From Bettongia penicillata ogilbyi (taxonomy: Eukaryota; Chordata; Mammalia; Diprotodontia; Potoroidae): a stretch of 64,000 nt of DNA. This document shows, piece after piece, positions 46,241 through 58,299 of this stretch (position 1 is its first letter; each line of letters opens with the position of its first letter). Position numbers and translations under genes: made by a program. The stretch is from positions 624,273 to 688,272 of the forward strand of contig JAJHZJ010000419.1 in NCBI GenBank assembly GCA_023548195.1, in the 5' to 3' direction. Under the pieces are notes generated by a model. It had not been told where the DNA came from, made no database searches, and saw nothing but the letters and a program-made list of their open reading frames with translations.

Positions 46241-46289
46241 AAAAGAAAATAGTTGGAATCTGAGCAATTTCAAGGAATCTGAAGAATTT

Positions 46290-46690
46290 CAATGTCAACT
46301 AAGGTTGGTGGTTGTCCTTCCTCTTTGAAGAGAACCAAAATGACATCACCATGATAAATTGAAATTTCAGTGTATCTGACGGTGGCTGATCAGACCAATA
46401 TAAGCTCGGAATGCTCCACCACAGGTTTGGCACAGATAGTCTGTGTGAATATTTGGGGTAGATATCCCAAATTTATGCATCCTACATTTACTTTTTGCTT
46501 TGCTCAAAGAGCACAGCACCCTTTCTGATGTGGGCATGCCATGCTGAGCGGTCCTGTGCCAGTGTCTCCCATGTTGCATAGTCAAATCCAAATCTCTTGG
46601 GAGAGACCTTGAGAGCATCCTTGTATCTCTTCTTCTGGCCACCATGTGATCACATAATCTTTTTGGCAAGAGTGCATTTTGCATTTGAAA
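46290..46690 (-). mobile_element. RTE-clade LINE, truncated 3' end
   Basis: On the minus strand a frame of about 105 residues (46684-46367) carries WHRTAQHGMP and ends with a zinc-finger-like CQTCGGAFRAYIGLISHRQ, as RTE proteins do. A short UTR ending ctctttgaagaggaaggaca and an aaccaccaacc-type tail (at 46300-46320) follow. Only the last 400 bases of the element are present. Confidence 0.75.
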
Positions 46691-46699
46691 CCAACCATG

Positions 46700-46860
46700 T
46701 TAATAGAATATAGATGATGAGACAAAGAAACTGAAACCTTGAGTGGTTTTGCCTTATCTAAAGTTATACAGGTGGATAAGCACCAAAATTGAGATTCAAG
46801 ATCAAACTCTCTGACTCCAAATTCAGCATTCTTTCTGTTCATGGCACATAGACATGTACA
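46700..46860 (-). mobile_element. MIR-type relic
   Basis: gatgagacaaagaaactgaa, ttatctaaagttatacaggt and ctctctgactccaaattcag. Confidence 0.55.
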
Positions 46861-47084
46861 TAAAGATTATCCTGGTAGTCCCTTTGTCAACCTCATCCCC
46901 CCAAAAATAAATAGTATTAACAAAGTAGTTTAAAATTATAGACATCTTTATGAATCACCAAAGAAAAAGTAAAGCATTTTGACCCTGTTTTTATTGTATT
47001 TTTATTTTACCTTATTTTCATCCTTTGAAAATGTGTTAATTTATATAAAACAGCCCTACATTAAGCAGATAATCTATGACTCAG

Positions 47085-47290
47085 AATGTGAGAACTGAAA
47101 TGGACTCAGTTGTCATCCAGTTTAAACCCATCATTTTACAGATAAAGCCTAAAAAGCTGAGATGAGAAGCTCAAGGTCTAAACAAATAAATGAATAAATA
47201 AACCTTATAAATGGTGGAGCCACAATTTTGCAGAATTCCCAGATAACTGCCTCAAATAGAGCAGAATATACTCTCCTGCTCATTATTGCA
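47085..47290 (-). mobile_element. MIR-type relic
   Basis: actcagttgtcatccagttt and cattttacagataaagccta, followed by a diverged remainder. Confidence 0.5.
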
Positions 47291-48740
47291 GATAACTAAC
47301 ATTTTATTACAGTCTAGATTACAAAGAGGAAGATGACAAAAGCAAACTGCTATGATCTCTATTACTCAACAGAAAATAAACTTTTGAGAATATTGTGAGG
47401 CAGTTTACACAGTGCTTTGCTGGTAAATGCTCAACAAACTACTCCTCGAAAAAGTACACAACACACTTTTAAGTTTTAAAAGACTCATTAATATTTTCTC
47501 TATTGCTATTTTTTTTTGTGTGCAAAACCCCCAAAATATGGTAAATCAAGAGCAGATTTATAATGTATGTGGATTTCTGAGTTGTAAATTCTCATGCAGA
47601 GTATTTAACATTGACTCTTAGCCTCCTGGATTCAGCCCCAGGCTCCTGATTTCCAAGTCTAGCACCCTTTCCTCCCTATCACCTTCACTCTGATGACCAT
47701 GGCTTCATTCCTATCCAACATGGACCAGTTGCAAATTCTCCTACATTTCTGAGTTGTTGCTGCTACTGCTCCTTCATTTTATCCAATCAGCTCCAATTAC
47801 ATTTCTGCAATCTGATTATTGTGCTATAGGACAGTAATCCACTCAGTGAAGCATGTTATCTACAGGCACATTAGAAAAAAGCCTTTCTTTATAGACAAGG
47901 CACCATGTTCAGAAGTGATGGCTGTCAGATGGTTTTCATGGTGTTCAGCAGCAACAAAAGCAACAAATCGAGCATAGTATATTCACAAAATAGAAAGAAC
48001 TGAAATGGTCTCTCTTTGTGGTTGCTGGAGATTACCTTCCATATCAATCAGATACAAGAGAGTCCCCGCAGGACTGTTTAGTTGCAACCTTATATGATAA
48101 TGTGTGTGGGGTATGAATTTTGGGTGGATGAAAAATTTTCCTAATTCATCATCTTCAATTGCCTTATAAAGAAGGCAACAATCACCTTTTAGGCACTGAC
48201 ATCTTAAAATGAATTTTATTGTATATGTTTAGAAAATAGTAGCAGAGAATATTTGAATTTCTGGAGGTATCTGACTTCACAGAAGAGGTATTAGTTATAG
48301 AGTTGTTTTGATCTGATCTGAAATCCCACAATGTTTTCCCATATTCCTACACCTTAGTAGCTGAGACATAGCATAGGTTTCTTTCTGTTTTTCTAACCTA
48401 AATTTGAAATAAATGAACTAAAGTTAATCATGACCTATCCAGAACATGTAGTATGTCCATAAATGGTATGGGAAGACTCCTAAAGAAAATATGCATGTTT
48501 GGCATGCACTCACATTTACAAGAGGTGACTCTCACTATCCATTTGCAAGAGTTTAATGAACATGTAGTACCTTCAGTCATTGCCATGCCAAAGATCCTTC
48601 AATTGTAGATAACTAAGCATTTTATGCAATCAACTTTGCTTCCTTCCCCTGGTTGGTAATCTATTTCACCTTCAGACTTTACATAACGTTATCTAATGTT
48701 TTTAGAGTTTGTCAATTGTCATTCCATGCTTTCCATTGTG
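47291..48740. other. Unassigned sequence
   Basis: No gene or repeat recognised over about 1.45 kb. Confidence 0.35.
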
Positions 48741-48744
48741 CATA

Positions 48745-48872
48745 CTTACATTCATGGTGTCTTAACTAAGTTATAAGCTCCTTCAGGGCAGGATCCACAT
48801 CTGATTTTAATTTTGTATTTCCCTATATTTAACAGAAGACTCTTCACACAGTAGATACTTGACAAGTATTTT
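48745..48872 (+). mobile_element. L2 3'-end-like fragment
   Basis: ttataagctccttcagggca, ggatccacatctgatttt and cacacagtagatacttgaca. Confidence 0.55.
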
Positions 48873-48959
48873 TGTTGTTGTTGCTGTTAATAGATTTATT
48901 TAGAAGAATATAAGGCCACCATGAGTCTGTTTAATATATCTTCCATTAATAAGGTAAAC

Positions 48960-51900
48960 TTTTAGGGAGGTGTCTACCCCAAGCATGTGAAGACTTACCC
49001 TGGTGGAATGGGTAGATGAGAAATATTTGTTCCAATGGCCACAAAGGCAGCTGAAGCAGGCACTGGGGAGTTGTTTAGACATCAAAGACACCAAGGTCAT
49101 CCACTGCATCCTGACCCATCATTAGTCATCTTGATTCTGTCCTGCCACTGGACTGTGTGACTCTGGAGGAAAGAGTGAGACCAATGACTTCAGGCAACTC
49201 TGCCTCACTTAAATCCAATTTGCACACAAATCAAAAGACATCACCCATACCATTTTTCTATTATGCCTATCTCAAAATCCTGTTGAACAGGCAAGTGATG
49301 AAGCAGCAGGTGGGGATACACTGGGAGCTGTGCTCACAACCCTGCACACAGGTTACCCCAACCATAAGGTTGTGTCTCTCTGGAAGCAGCAGTGGGACTA
49401 GGCAGCCCCCTGGGTGTATGAGCAGCCTTTTAAGGATCAGACTGATCACCTCCTGGTGTGAGGAAAGGGGCTTGAAAAGATGCCCTAAAAATTGCCTGCT
49501 TACCCAACCCAAAGAAAATCTACAAAAAGTCTTCAAAGACAATTCTACTCACTATCAGCACATGGAGCATGAGCAGATTTATAGATAACTCAAAATCCAA
49601 TAGATATGAAATACAAACAGCCTTTGCTGCAAGAGAACTAAGTAGGTATCACATTTCAAATAGCAGCACTGAGTGAAATAAGGTTGGAAATTGAAGGCCA
49701 GTTTACTGAAGTCAGAGCTGGACACATTTTTCTGCAGTGGCCATAGTATAGGGGAGTGTCATGAAGCTAGTTCAGGTTTTGCAATCAAAAATAATCTAGT
49801 CAACAATCTGATGTGCCTGCCAAAAGATGCAAACAACAGGTACATGGCAATGTGATTGCCACTTGCAGGAAAACGTCATGCCACAGTCATCAGTGCCTAT
49901 GCTCCCATCATGATGAACACTGATGTGGTCAAACGAAAATTTTGTGAAAACCTAGAAACTTTCATCATCAATGTACCAAAAGAGGACAAGCTTATAATTC
50001 TGGGTGACTTTAATGCTAGAGCAGACTGAGACTACCAGACTTGGCAGGGAGTCATGGGGATGAATAGAGTTAGAAACAGCAACAGCAATGGTCACTAACT
50101 CCTGAAGATTTGTGTATCTCATGACCTTCTCGTCACGAACACTGTCTTCCATTTAACTAAATACAATAAAATTTCATGGGTACATTCTCTCAGCAAACAT
50201 TGGCATCTAATAGACTATGCAATTGTAAGGAGAAGAGACAGACAAGTCATTAGGGTGATGAAGAATAGGTGTGGTACAGAGTCTTGGACTGTTCATAGAC
50301 TTATCCTATCCAAGCTAAATATTTGCATTCATCAAAAGTGGTGCCCCCAAGGAAAAATTATCAGTATTATCAGTAGAATTAATGTCAATAAATTAGTATT
50401 CTTCTCTGAGCAAAAACAGTTTGTTGCTAACTTGGAAGGAAAGTTGAGCTAATACACAGTTGGCAACAGTGGAGCAGAAAAGGAGTTGGCAGCTTTCAGA
50501 GCTTGGTGTACAGCACTGCATTTGTTCATCTAGGTCAGAATACTTGCAAACACCAAGAATGGTTTAATGAAAATCAAGGGGAAATTCAGAAGCTGCCAAG
50601 TGAAAAATGAGAACTCCACAAGATTTACAAACAAGATAGTCCATTTATCTCTAAGAAGACACAATTTAGTTCCATCTAAAGCAAAGTTCAAACGAAACTT
50701 AGAGAGATGCAGGATTCTTGGCTCAGTAGAAAGGCAGATGAAATTCAGTTTTATGCTGATAGTAACAATTCAAAGTACTTTTATGATGCCTTGCTGTCTA
50801 TTTATGGGCCAAAGACCTACAGTGCATCACTACTCAGTGCTGATAGAGGCACTGTGATAAGACATGATCCTGGAGAGATGGGCTGAACATTTCCATAATG
50901 TTCTCAACAGACCATCATCAATTAATGCTGAAGCCACTGACCATTTACCTCAGGTTGAAGTCATTTACTCCTTAGCTGAACTTCCAACAGAAGAAGAAGT
51001 TTTGAGGGTCATTAGGCTCCTTTCATGTGGCAAAGCACTTGGTACAGTTTCTATTTCAACAGACATTTACAAGATACAAAAGCTCACTAAAATTTTCCAG
51101 GTTATATGGCAATAGGAGGTTATTCCCCAGGAGTTCAAAGATGGCTCCATTATCCAACTCTATAAAGGTAAAAGAAATAAGTTGTCCTATGACAACCACA
51201 AGGGAGTCTCTCTCTTTATCACTGCTGACAAGATTCTTGCCAGAGTCTTCAATAGGCTGATCCTTCACCTGGAAGATGGGCATTTACCTGAGAGCCATTG
51301 TGTCTTCTGAAAAGGCTGAGGAACAATCAATATGGTGTTTGTTGCCCAACAATTCCAGGAGAAATGTAAGGAGCAGAACAGAGATCTGTACCTTTGTAAC
51401 TTTGACCAAGGCCTTTCATACTGTTAGTCAAGAGGGCTTATGGAAAATTATGTCAAAATTTAATTGCCTGGAGAAGTTTATCAGCTGAACATCAATTTCA
51501 TGACAGCATGCTTGCCTGGATTCTAGATTATGGACAATGCTCTTATGCCTTCCCAGTCACCAATGGAGTGAAACAAGGCTATGTGCTTACTCCCATGCTT
51601 TTTAGTATGATGTTTTCAGCTATGTCATCAGATGCTTTCAACAAAAGTGAACACAGGCATCAAGGTCAACTACTGTACTGATGGTAAATTCTTCAATTTG
51701 AAAAGGCTACAAGGCAAGACCAAAGTGGAGGGAGTGTTGGTGCATGATTTTCTGTTTGCAGATAATTGTGAACTCAGTGAAACCTCTGAAGCTGTGATGC
51801 AACAAAGTATGAATCAATTCTCTGATGCTTGTGCTAATTTTAGCCTGACAATCAACACCAAGAAAACCCAGGTACTCCATCAGCCACTACCACAGCATCC

Positions 51901-52746
51901 ATATGTGGAATTATCGGTTACAGCAAATGGAGAAGTTTTGAATGCCATACATAAGTTCACTTACTTGGTAGTGGACTTTTCAGGGGAGTACATATTGACA
52001 ATGAGGTTGATGCATGCCAGTTGCTAGCTCAGTGCTGGAGAGTCTCTGGAGGAAAGTATGGGAGAGAAGGGACTGACTATCAAACTGAAGGTCTACAGAG
52101 CCATTGTGCTGACTTTATTTTTGTATGCCTGTGAAACCTAGACAGTGTGTCAGTGCCGTAGTGGGAAACTGAATTGTTTCCATTTAAATTTTCTTATGAA
52201 GATTCTGAAGATCACCTGACAAGATAAGGTACCAGACACTAAGGTACTTGCTCTAACTAAACTGCCAACGCATTTAAACTGCTTCAGAGAGCACAACTCC
52301 GATGGGCTGGTCATGTTGTTCAAATATAAAATGTATACTTGTCAAAAAGATTATTTTACAGAGAACTCACGCAGAAAAAGTGATCATAGAGATTAAAGAA
52401 GCAATACAAGGTTACTTTCAAGGTTTCTCTCAAGAAATTTGGAATTGGTTGTGTAACATTAGAGACAATGGCACAGGACTGCTCAGCATAGAGTGCCCAC
52501 ATCAGAGAAGATGCTGTGCTCAATGAGCAAAGTAGAATTGAAACAGCTTAAAGGAAAATCAGGATTCACAAATTTAGAATATCCACCCAAATATTCACAT
52601 GGGCTATTTGTGCCTAACCTGTGGTAGAGCACTCCGAGCTCTTGTTGGTCTGATCAGCCACAGTTAGACACATCGAAACTTGACTTTAGCATAATGATAT
52701 CATTTTCGTCATCTTCTAGAAAGAAGGACAACAACCAACCAACCAA
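48960..52746 (+). mobile_element. Nearly full-length RTE-clade LINE, inactive
   Basis: One decayed open reading frame can be followed in pieces across three frames. The apurinic-type endonuclease shows AALSEIRL (near 49665), ISAYAPI (near 49890) and GDFNARAD (50003-50026). The reverse transcriptase shows ERWAEHFHNVLNRPSSINAE (50876 on), FITADKIL (near 51220), a QGY where QGD/QGC is usual (near 51572), and FADN at 51755-51766 in place of the catalytic FADD. The C-terminal part shows a WHRTAQ-like stretch and a degraded Cys/His end (near 52610-52665). The UTR and an (aacc)n-type tail end at about 52746. The N-terminal boundary near 48960 is approximate and I found no target duplication. Numerous stops make it non-functional. 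RTE enzymes can mobilise the RTE-tailed SINEs seen in this window. Confidence 0.82.
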
Positions 52747-53039
52747 ATCTTTACAATCAAGATGCTGAGACATACAAATATAAAGATAACTTGGTAAACA
52801 ATTGATTATCTACTGGCATTCAATAAGCTATGAAACACAGGCATAGGTCATCTGTGTTATTTAAATATGTCACAGAAAAGTTTCCTGCAGTATTCCAATA
52901 AAATGGAATATTGTCTTTGGCTAACAGAGTTATACACATGCTCCTATTTACAGGTGATACACTAGTTCAATCAATCTAGGACCAAAGTAAAATTTGTTCC
53001 AAGAATATCACAGTTATAAAAAATTTGACATTTTGTATT

Positions 53040-53290
53040 CGAACAACACGGTCATTCTATTGATGTTGTGCTCTCTGAAACAGCTAGAAGACTTTGGCAG
53101 TTTAGTTAGAATAAGGACCTCAGTGACTGGTACCTTATCCTGTCAGGTGATCTCCAGAATCTTCCTAAGACAATTCAAATGGAAGTGATTCATTTTCCTG
53201 CTGTGGTGCTGACACAGTGTCTAGATTTCACAGGCATACAACAATAAGGTCAGCACAAATGGCTCTGTACACCTTCACATCTGAAAAATG
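53040..53290 (-). mobile_element. RTE-clade LINE fragment, opposite orientation
   Basis: The complement aligns with 52085-52320 of the element just upstream (shared words include gtatgcctgtgaaa, gatcacctgacaggataagg-like, and tttcagagagcacaac). It is an inverted piece about 300 bases beyond the main element's 3' end. Confidence 0.7.
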
Positions 53291-55270
53291 ACATGAATGA
53301 GAAACATATATTATCCAAAAAATGACATATATCCAGACAAGAAACCAATTGAGCTTACTCAACAACATTTTGTAATTACTTAGAAACTACAAGCAGACAA
53401 TGAATTATTATTCTAGTCATATGTCTAGCCCAACTTTATAAATTATGCATTCCTTTGATAACTTCCCTTAACTTCCCCTGACCAATTCCTTGTTTCTAAT
53501 ATTTAGGAACCTGGCCATGTCCACTACAGACTTTGTTACTGACCTTTGTATGATCTTCAATTATGATTCTTTAAAGACTGCCTCTGTAGTGTTAACTAAA
53601 CACTAGTCATACAACTCTTTTAGTGAGGCATTTATTTGCTCTTCAGGTATTGCAGAGTTCATAAAATTTTAAATGTCACCATACAAAATAATTAAATATA
53701 GGCATAAATATCTGTTGGAAGAAGAAATTTGAGAAATTATATTAAAAATTTGATAAATAAAATCAACATGCAATTTGTTGCTTCATAACTATATTGTTAG
53801 GTTGCACATAGGTGAAAAGAGGGAAAAAATATTGGAAATGGGTACAGAAATAATGCAATATAGACCAAAAATCTTTTATGTTACAGAGAAGTTTCAGACA
53901 TATACATCATGGATATGTTTCTAATGAAATGGAAAATATAGGCATGACAAGACTAAATAACACCACAAAATGGAAATTGCCTATTTGTTAGAAAACAATT
54001 CATTAGTGACATGGAAGTAATTACTGGATCAGTTGTCTGTGTAGTGAGATAAAAGATAAAAATCAATGCAGAACCAGAAGGTAGGATAAAGGCATCATTT
54101 ATAATTAAAGTAACTCCAACTTGTTCTGTGAAAATAAGTTAGCTAAACAAAAGAAAATTAATAATGGGAAAATTTTCAAGGAAAATCCATCAACCCTGGT
54201 TTCGGCAATTTGAACCAGAAGTTCATAACATAAATCAATTAATATAACAAAGAGATCAAAATATCCTTGACACCCCCCATCTAGCAAAAACCTTCTTTCT
54301 AAAAGGACAGGGCAGTCAAGTATGACAGAAGCTTGAAATATGAAGATATTTATAAAATCTTACAGAGGATAGTGGCAGATTACTAATATTATTGACACAT
54401 GAATATGTATAAGTGTGTGTTTATTTTTTTAACTCTTATGATTTTAGATTAAGAAACAGGAGTACTGATTTAACGTATTTCATCTTAAATTGAGTTCTTT
54501 CCTTTTTATATTAAGTAAATTACATATTTTTTTGTATCACACTTGTGTTATCACATTGAGGCTTGACTTGTTATTCTTGTGACTAGTATTTAAAAAGAGA
54601 TTTAAGCAAACCATCCAGTCAACTATAGATGTAACTATAAAATTCTGTACCTGTGATCTTTGAGGAAACTGTTTCTATAAACTCTATAATACTGATTTTC
54701 TTACTGCAAAACAGATGGCAGGTTTCTTTTGTGATACTGAACTTCCTGAATCCCCTTCAATGATGTTCAAAACATTTTCTTTTGTCCTGATTTTCTTCAC
54801 AAGTTTGAAAGTAGCAGTTTGACTTGAGGCACTCGATAGATGCACTCCAAAGAAGGCTGTGAATTATCTTTGTATCATCATGATGGACTTGCTGTCTAAA
54901 TAAAGCTCAGCAGCTTATGTTGGTTATACCCTGTTAGGCATCAAATTTTCATATTAATATTTTCTAAAAGACTTAAATTTATTAATCCTCTTTTAGAAAG
55001 TGTTGAGAAAACAACTAAAATGTGAAATTTCAAACAAATTCCCAAATAAATTTTAGCCTGTTCCTTAGAGTGTAATCTTGTATCCTGAAATTCAGTCTGA
55101 GAGAAGACTAATGATGTGCTTCTGTGAAGATTTTAAGTATCTCTTTCCCAATGCTACACTCAAGAGAAATATTGACTGTCGGTACCAGAAATCATTCATT
55201 TTGGTCTAAGTAGGTATACATGTTGTATTTACTATGCCATAGCAGGGCTGGATAGAGCTTTTGCTCTATC
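53291..55270. other. Unassigned AT-rich sequence
   Basis: Nothing recognised in about 2 kb. Confidence 0.35.
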
Positions 55271-55274
55271 CTAT

Positions 55275-55530
55275 TCTCCTCCGCAACTGGGTGGCACAGT
55301 GGACCTGGAATCTGTGACACCTGAATTTCAATCCAGACTCAGATACTTAATTAGTTGTATGACCTGGTCAAATTGTTGGACCTCTCTTTGCCTTAGTTCC
55401 CTCAACAAAGAGATGGGGAAAACGGCGCAAGATAGTTGTAAGGATAAAATGAGATAACAATTGCAAAGTACCTAGTACAGTGGCTGGCACAGAGTAGGTG
55501 CATTTATATGCTTATTCCCTTTCATTCCTA
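55275..55530 (+). mobile_element. THER-type CORE-SINE with tRNA-like head
   Basis: The head is visible on the plus strand (caactgggtggcacagtgga, cctggaatctgtgac), then the CORE (gttgtatgacctggtcaaat) and an L2-like tail (gtggctggcacagagtaggt). Confidence 0.75.
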
Positions 55531-55947
55531 TGCCCTACAGTTCCCAGGAATTACAGGGACTTTTATTGAACTCTAGCAGACGTGAAAAGAAATGTGCCTA
55601 AGTACTTTTTGACAAATTTGGAAATGAATGGCATTCTTAACAATTGATAACCTGCAAAAGTGACAAAGTGTCATTCACTTTCAATGATGATCATTATCAG
55701 AGAGTTCTCTTTATTTGTTTGCATGGAATGTACTATGTTGGCATATTTGTATATTTGTTGAGAAACGCCAGTGGTGACAACTGAACATATAGCAATAAGA
55801 AACTGAATAGAAGACTTTTCAATAATATTCTACTTAGTCTATACCTAAGAATTTCAGAGGCTAAGAAGACTGGAAGCATAAGGCCGGATATTTTCATATC
55901 CGTCCCAGGAACAATGCTAATGCTTATTTGATTATTAATCCCTACCA

Positions 55948-56452
55948 GACACTGAAGTCCTTGCTCGAACTAAACTTCCAAGCACACAAACTATGCTTCA
56001 GAGAACACAACTCCAATGGGCTGGCCATGTTGCTCAAATGCAAAATGTACATTTGCCAAAAAGATTATTTTATGGAGAATTCCCATTGGGCAGATGATCA
56101 TATGGTAGTTAGAAGAAGCAATACAAGGACACTCTCAAGATCTCTTTCAAGAACTTTGGATTTGATTGTGCAACATAGGAGATGCTGGCACAGGACTGCT
56201 CAGCATGGCATGCTGTGCTCTATGAGCAAAGCAGAATTGAAACTGGAAGGAAATACAAGGGAAGTGTAGGATGCACAAATTTGGAGTAACCACTCCAAAT
56301 GATCACACAGACTATCTGTGCCCAATCTGTGGTAGAGCGTTTTGAGCTTGTATTGGTCTGATCAGCTACAGTTATATACACTGAAACTTCACTCTATCAT
56401 GGTGATGTCATTTCAGTCCTCTTTGAGAACTACGGACAACAATTCACCAACC
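55948..56452 (+). mobile_element. 5'-truncated RTE-clade LINE with 11-bp target duplication
   Basis: Direct repeats aatccctacca at 55937-55947 and 56453-56463 bound about 505 bases matching the 3' end of the RTE at 48960 (cttcagagaacacaactcca, tggcacaggactgctcagca, CPICGRAF-like Cys pair). The tail reads ggacaacaattcaccaacc. Confidence 0.82.
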
Positions 56453-56469
56453 AATCCCTACCAAAGAGG

Positions 56470-57814
56470 TAGAAAGTGGAGTGGGTGAAGTGACGGCAGG
56501 GTAAAAGGGCAGATAACTAATCCTTCACCTTGGAGGTCAAAGCAGCAGTCCATAGATCCTTGGAATCTGATGATTAAGTAAGAGTGAGACATATTTGAAA
56601 CATCTTCCAATAATCAGGCAGATTAGTTCTGCCCCAGAAACTCTCCACTCAGTAAAATGGAAAGTTACACAGAGGGTGGCATGGGAAGGGGTAACTCTCC
56701 AAAAGGTTTCTTTTGTCTTATACCAGTGGTCAGAGTGAAAAGAGAAAGTTATCTTTTTCTTCTACTTAAGGGCCATGGCATGGGGGAGATCTAGCTAATG
56801 GGACACAGGGGTAAGGATGAAGGTTCAACAATCTTGCCATGTTCTCAGAAGTAAAAGTTACTTTTTAAATAGTATTTGTATGATGTCATTTATTTACTTA
56901 TTGTTACTTATAGTATTTCCGTGATTCAAAGCAACATAATTAACCAAAAGACACTAACACACATACAAATACAAACATCACAGAGAAATTTTGACCTACA
57001 TCGTCTCCAAAAATATGTATTTCCATTCAAACATAATGCTAATTTCCATGAGTTCAAAGTCAATAATCATAGATCTATAAGTTGTTAGTAGAAATTATTG
57101 AGTATTAAGCATGAGCAAGGCATCTTATGAAAACAATTGGCTCAACTGCTAGGAACATTCATGTTATTTAACAGATTGCTTTTCTTTAAACACAACTAAG
57201 TCAAAAAAGTGCAAAGATTTTCAATTGAATTACAATTGTTTACCATGGCAAAATGTGGTTGAAAGTTAACTAATAATATAGTGAAGTCAATACACACAAT
57301 GTGTTTATATAATTCTGACTACTGCTTCATCCCTCCTGAAACTCCTGACACCACTATAACTCTCCACATCATTGTGTCTTTGTTTTCAATCTATTTTTAA
57401 AAAATTCTATATGCTTTCAACATCCAACAAAACATCTTCTTATATAAAGATATATTGTGGTTCCAAGGAAGGTGGGTACTATGGAAAATCGACACACAAA
57501 TTATAACCTTTTTGCCTCAAAGAAGCTTATAATCTAGCAGGAGACATGTAAATAATTAAAACACATAATATTGCATTAAGTCCCCAAGAGGGTTATGATC
57601 AAAATCTTATACAAGGACAATGGAGGAAATAGTCATTTCTGGGTGGATTGGGAAAGAGGATCAAGATAGGTTTCAAGGTAAAGCTTATGTAGTACCACAA
57701 CATTGTTGGATTGGTAGAATTTCAACATGAGGAGATGGAAGAGGAAAATTTTCCATTAAGAGAGTCATCAATGTGACCAAGTATGTAGAGGAGTACAAGC
57801 AAAGAACTTGCTTG
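56470..57814. other. Unassigned, with an ancient repeat fragment at about 57505-57570
   Basis: 57515-57560 (ctcaaagaagcttataatct, agcaggagacatgtaaat) belongs to the family at 17345. The rest is unrecognised. Confidence 0.35.
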
Positions 57815-58125
57815 TCCAAAGGACTTATAATGAAAAATGCCATCCATCTCCAAAGAAACTGATGGAGCCTGAATGCAGATATAAGCAGACTTTTTTTTTA
57901 CTTTATTTGCTTGCGTTTTTTGGTCTGTTTTCTTTTGTAACATGACTAACCTGGAAATATATCTTACAAGACTACACATGTATAACCAATATCAAATTTC
58001 TGGCCTTTTTTTGTGAGGAGAGAAAGGGAAGTAGGGAGAAATTTTGGAACACATTTTTAAAAGGAAATATTGAAAACTGTATTTATATGCAACTGGAAGG
58101 TAAATAAAATAATAAATTTTTAAAA
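57815..58125 (+). mobile_element. LINE-1 3' end (3' UTR)
   Basis: aaaggacttataatgaaaaa, tgccatccatctccaaagaa, gaatgcagatataagcag, actacacatgtataacc and an A-rich tail. The order matches 58940-59278. Confidence 0.75.
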
Positions 58126-58299
58126 ATGAATTCAAAAAATCAATTGAAAATGCTAAAATTTATTCTTGATTTAAAAACTATAAAATTTAGGATAAATGAT
58201 GTTTCCTTTAGTATTAACAATAGCTCCCTTGATCCAATAGCTTGTATAATAATCAAAGGGAAAAAATAGAAGGATTTTCATTAAAATGGATACAAAACA

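Larger units (their letters stand above)
43257..46242 (+). mobile_element. Complete, young-looking HAL1-like element with 14-bp target duplication
   Basis: Perfect direct repeats aagaaaatagttgg at 43243-43256 and 46243-46256 bound a 2986-base element. Order: gggggggcggagccaagatggcggag start, CpG-rich 5' UTR with three monomers, ORF1 from 44092 to 45194, about 1050 bases of 3' UTR (CA repeat, G/A-rich stretches), and an (AATG)n-like tail. No ORF2 or reverse transcriptase is present, so movement must depend on proteins from elsewhere, presumably L1. Retained CpGs and a nearly intact ORF1 suggest it is younger than the copy at 17662. Confidence 0.94.

Noticed and set aside
49157..49588. 143-codon frame near the start of the RTE
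   Set aside because: It lies in the 5' part of the element before the endonuclease motifs and shows no recognised domain. I could not show that it is a separate ORF.
48960..53290. Main RTE plus inverted RTE piece as a single twin-primed insertion
   Set aside because: Twin priming inverts the 5' segment upstream of the 3' end, whereas here the inverted piece lies beyond the tail, so a separate event is more likely.
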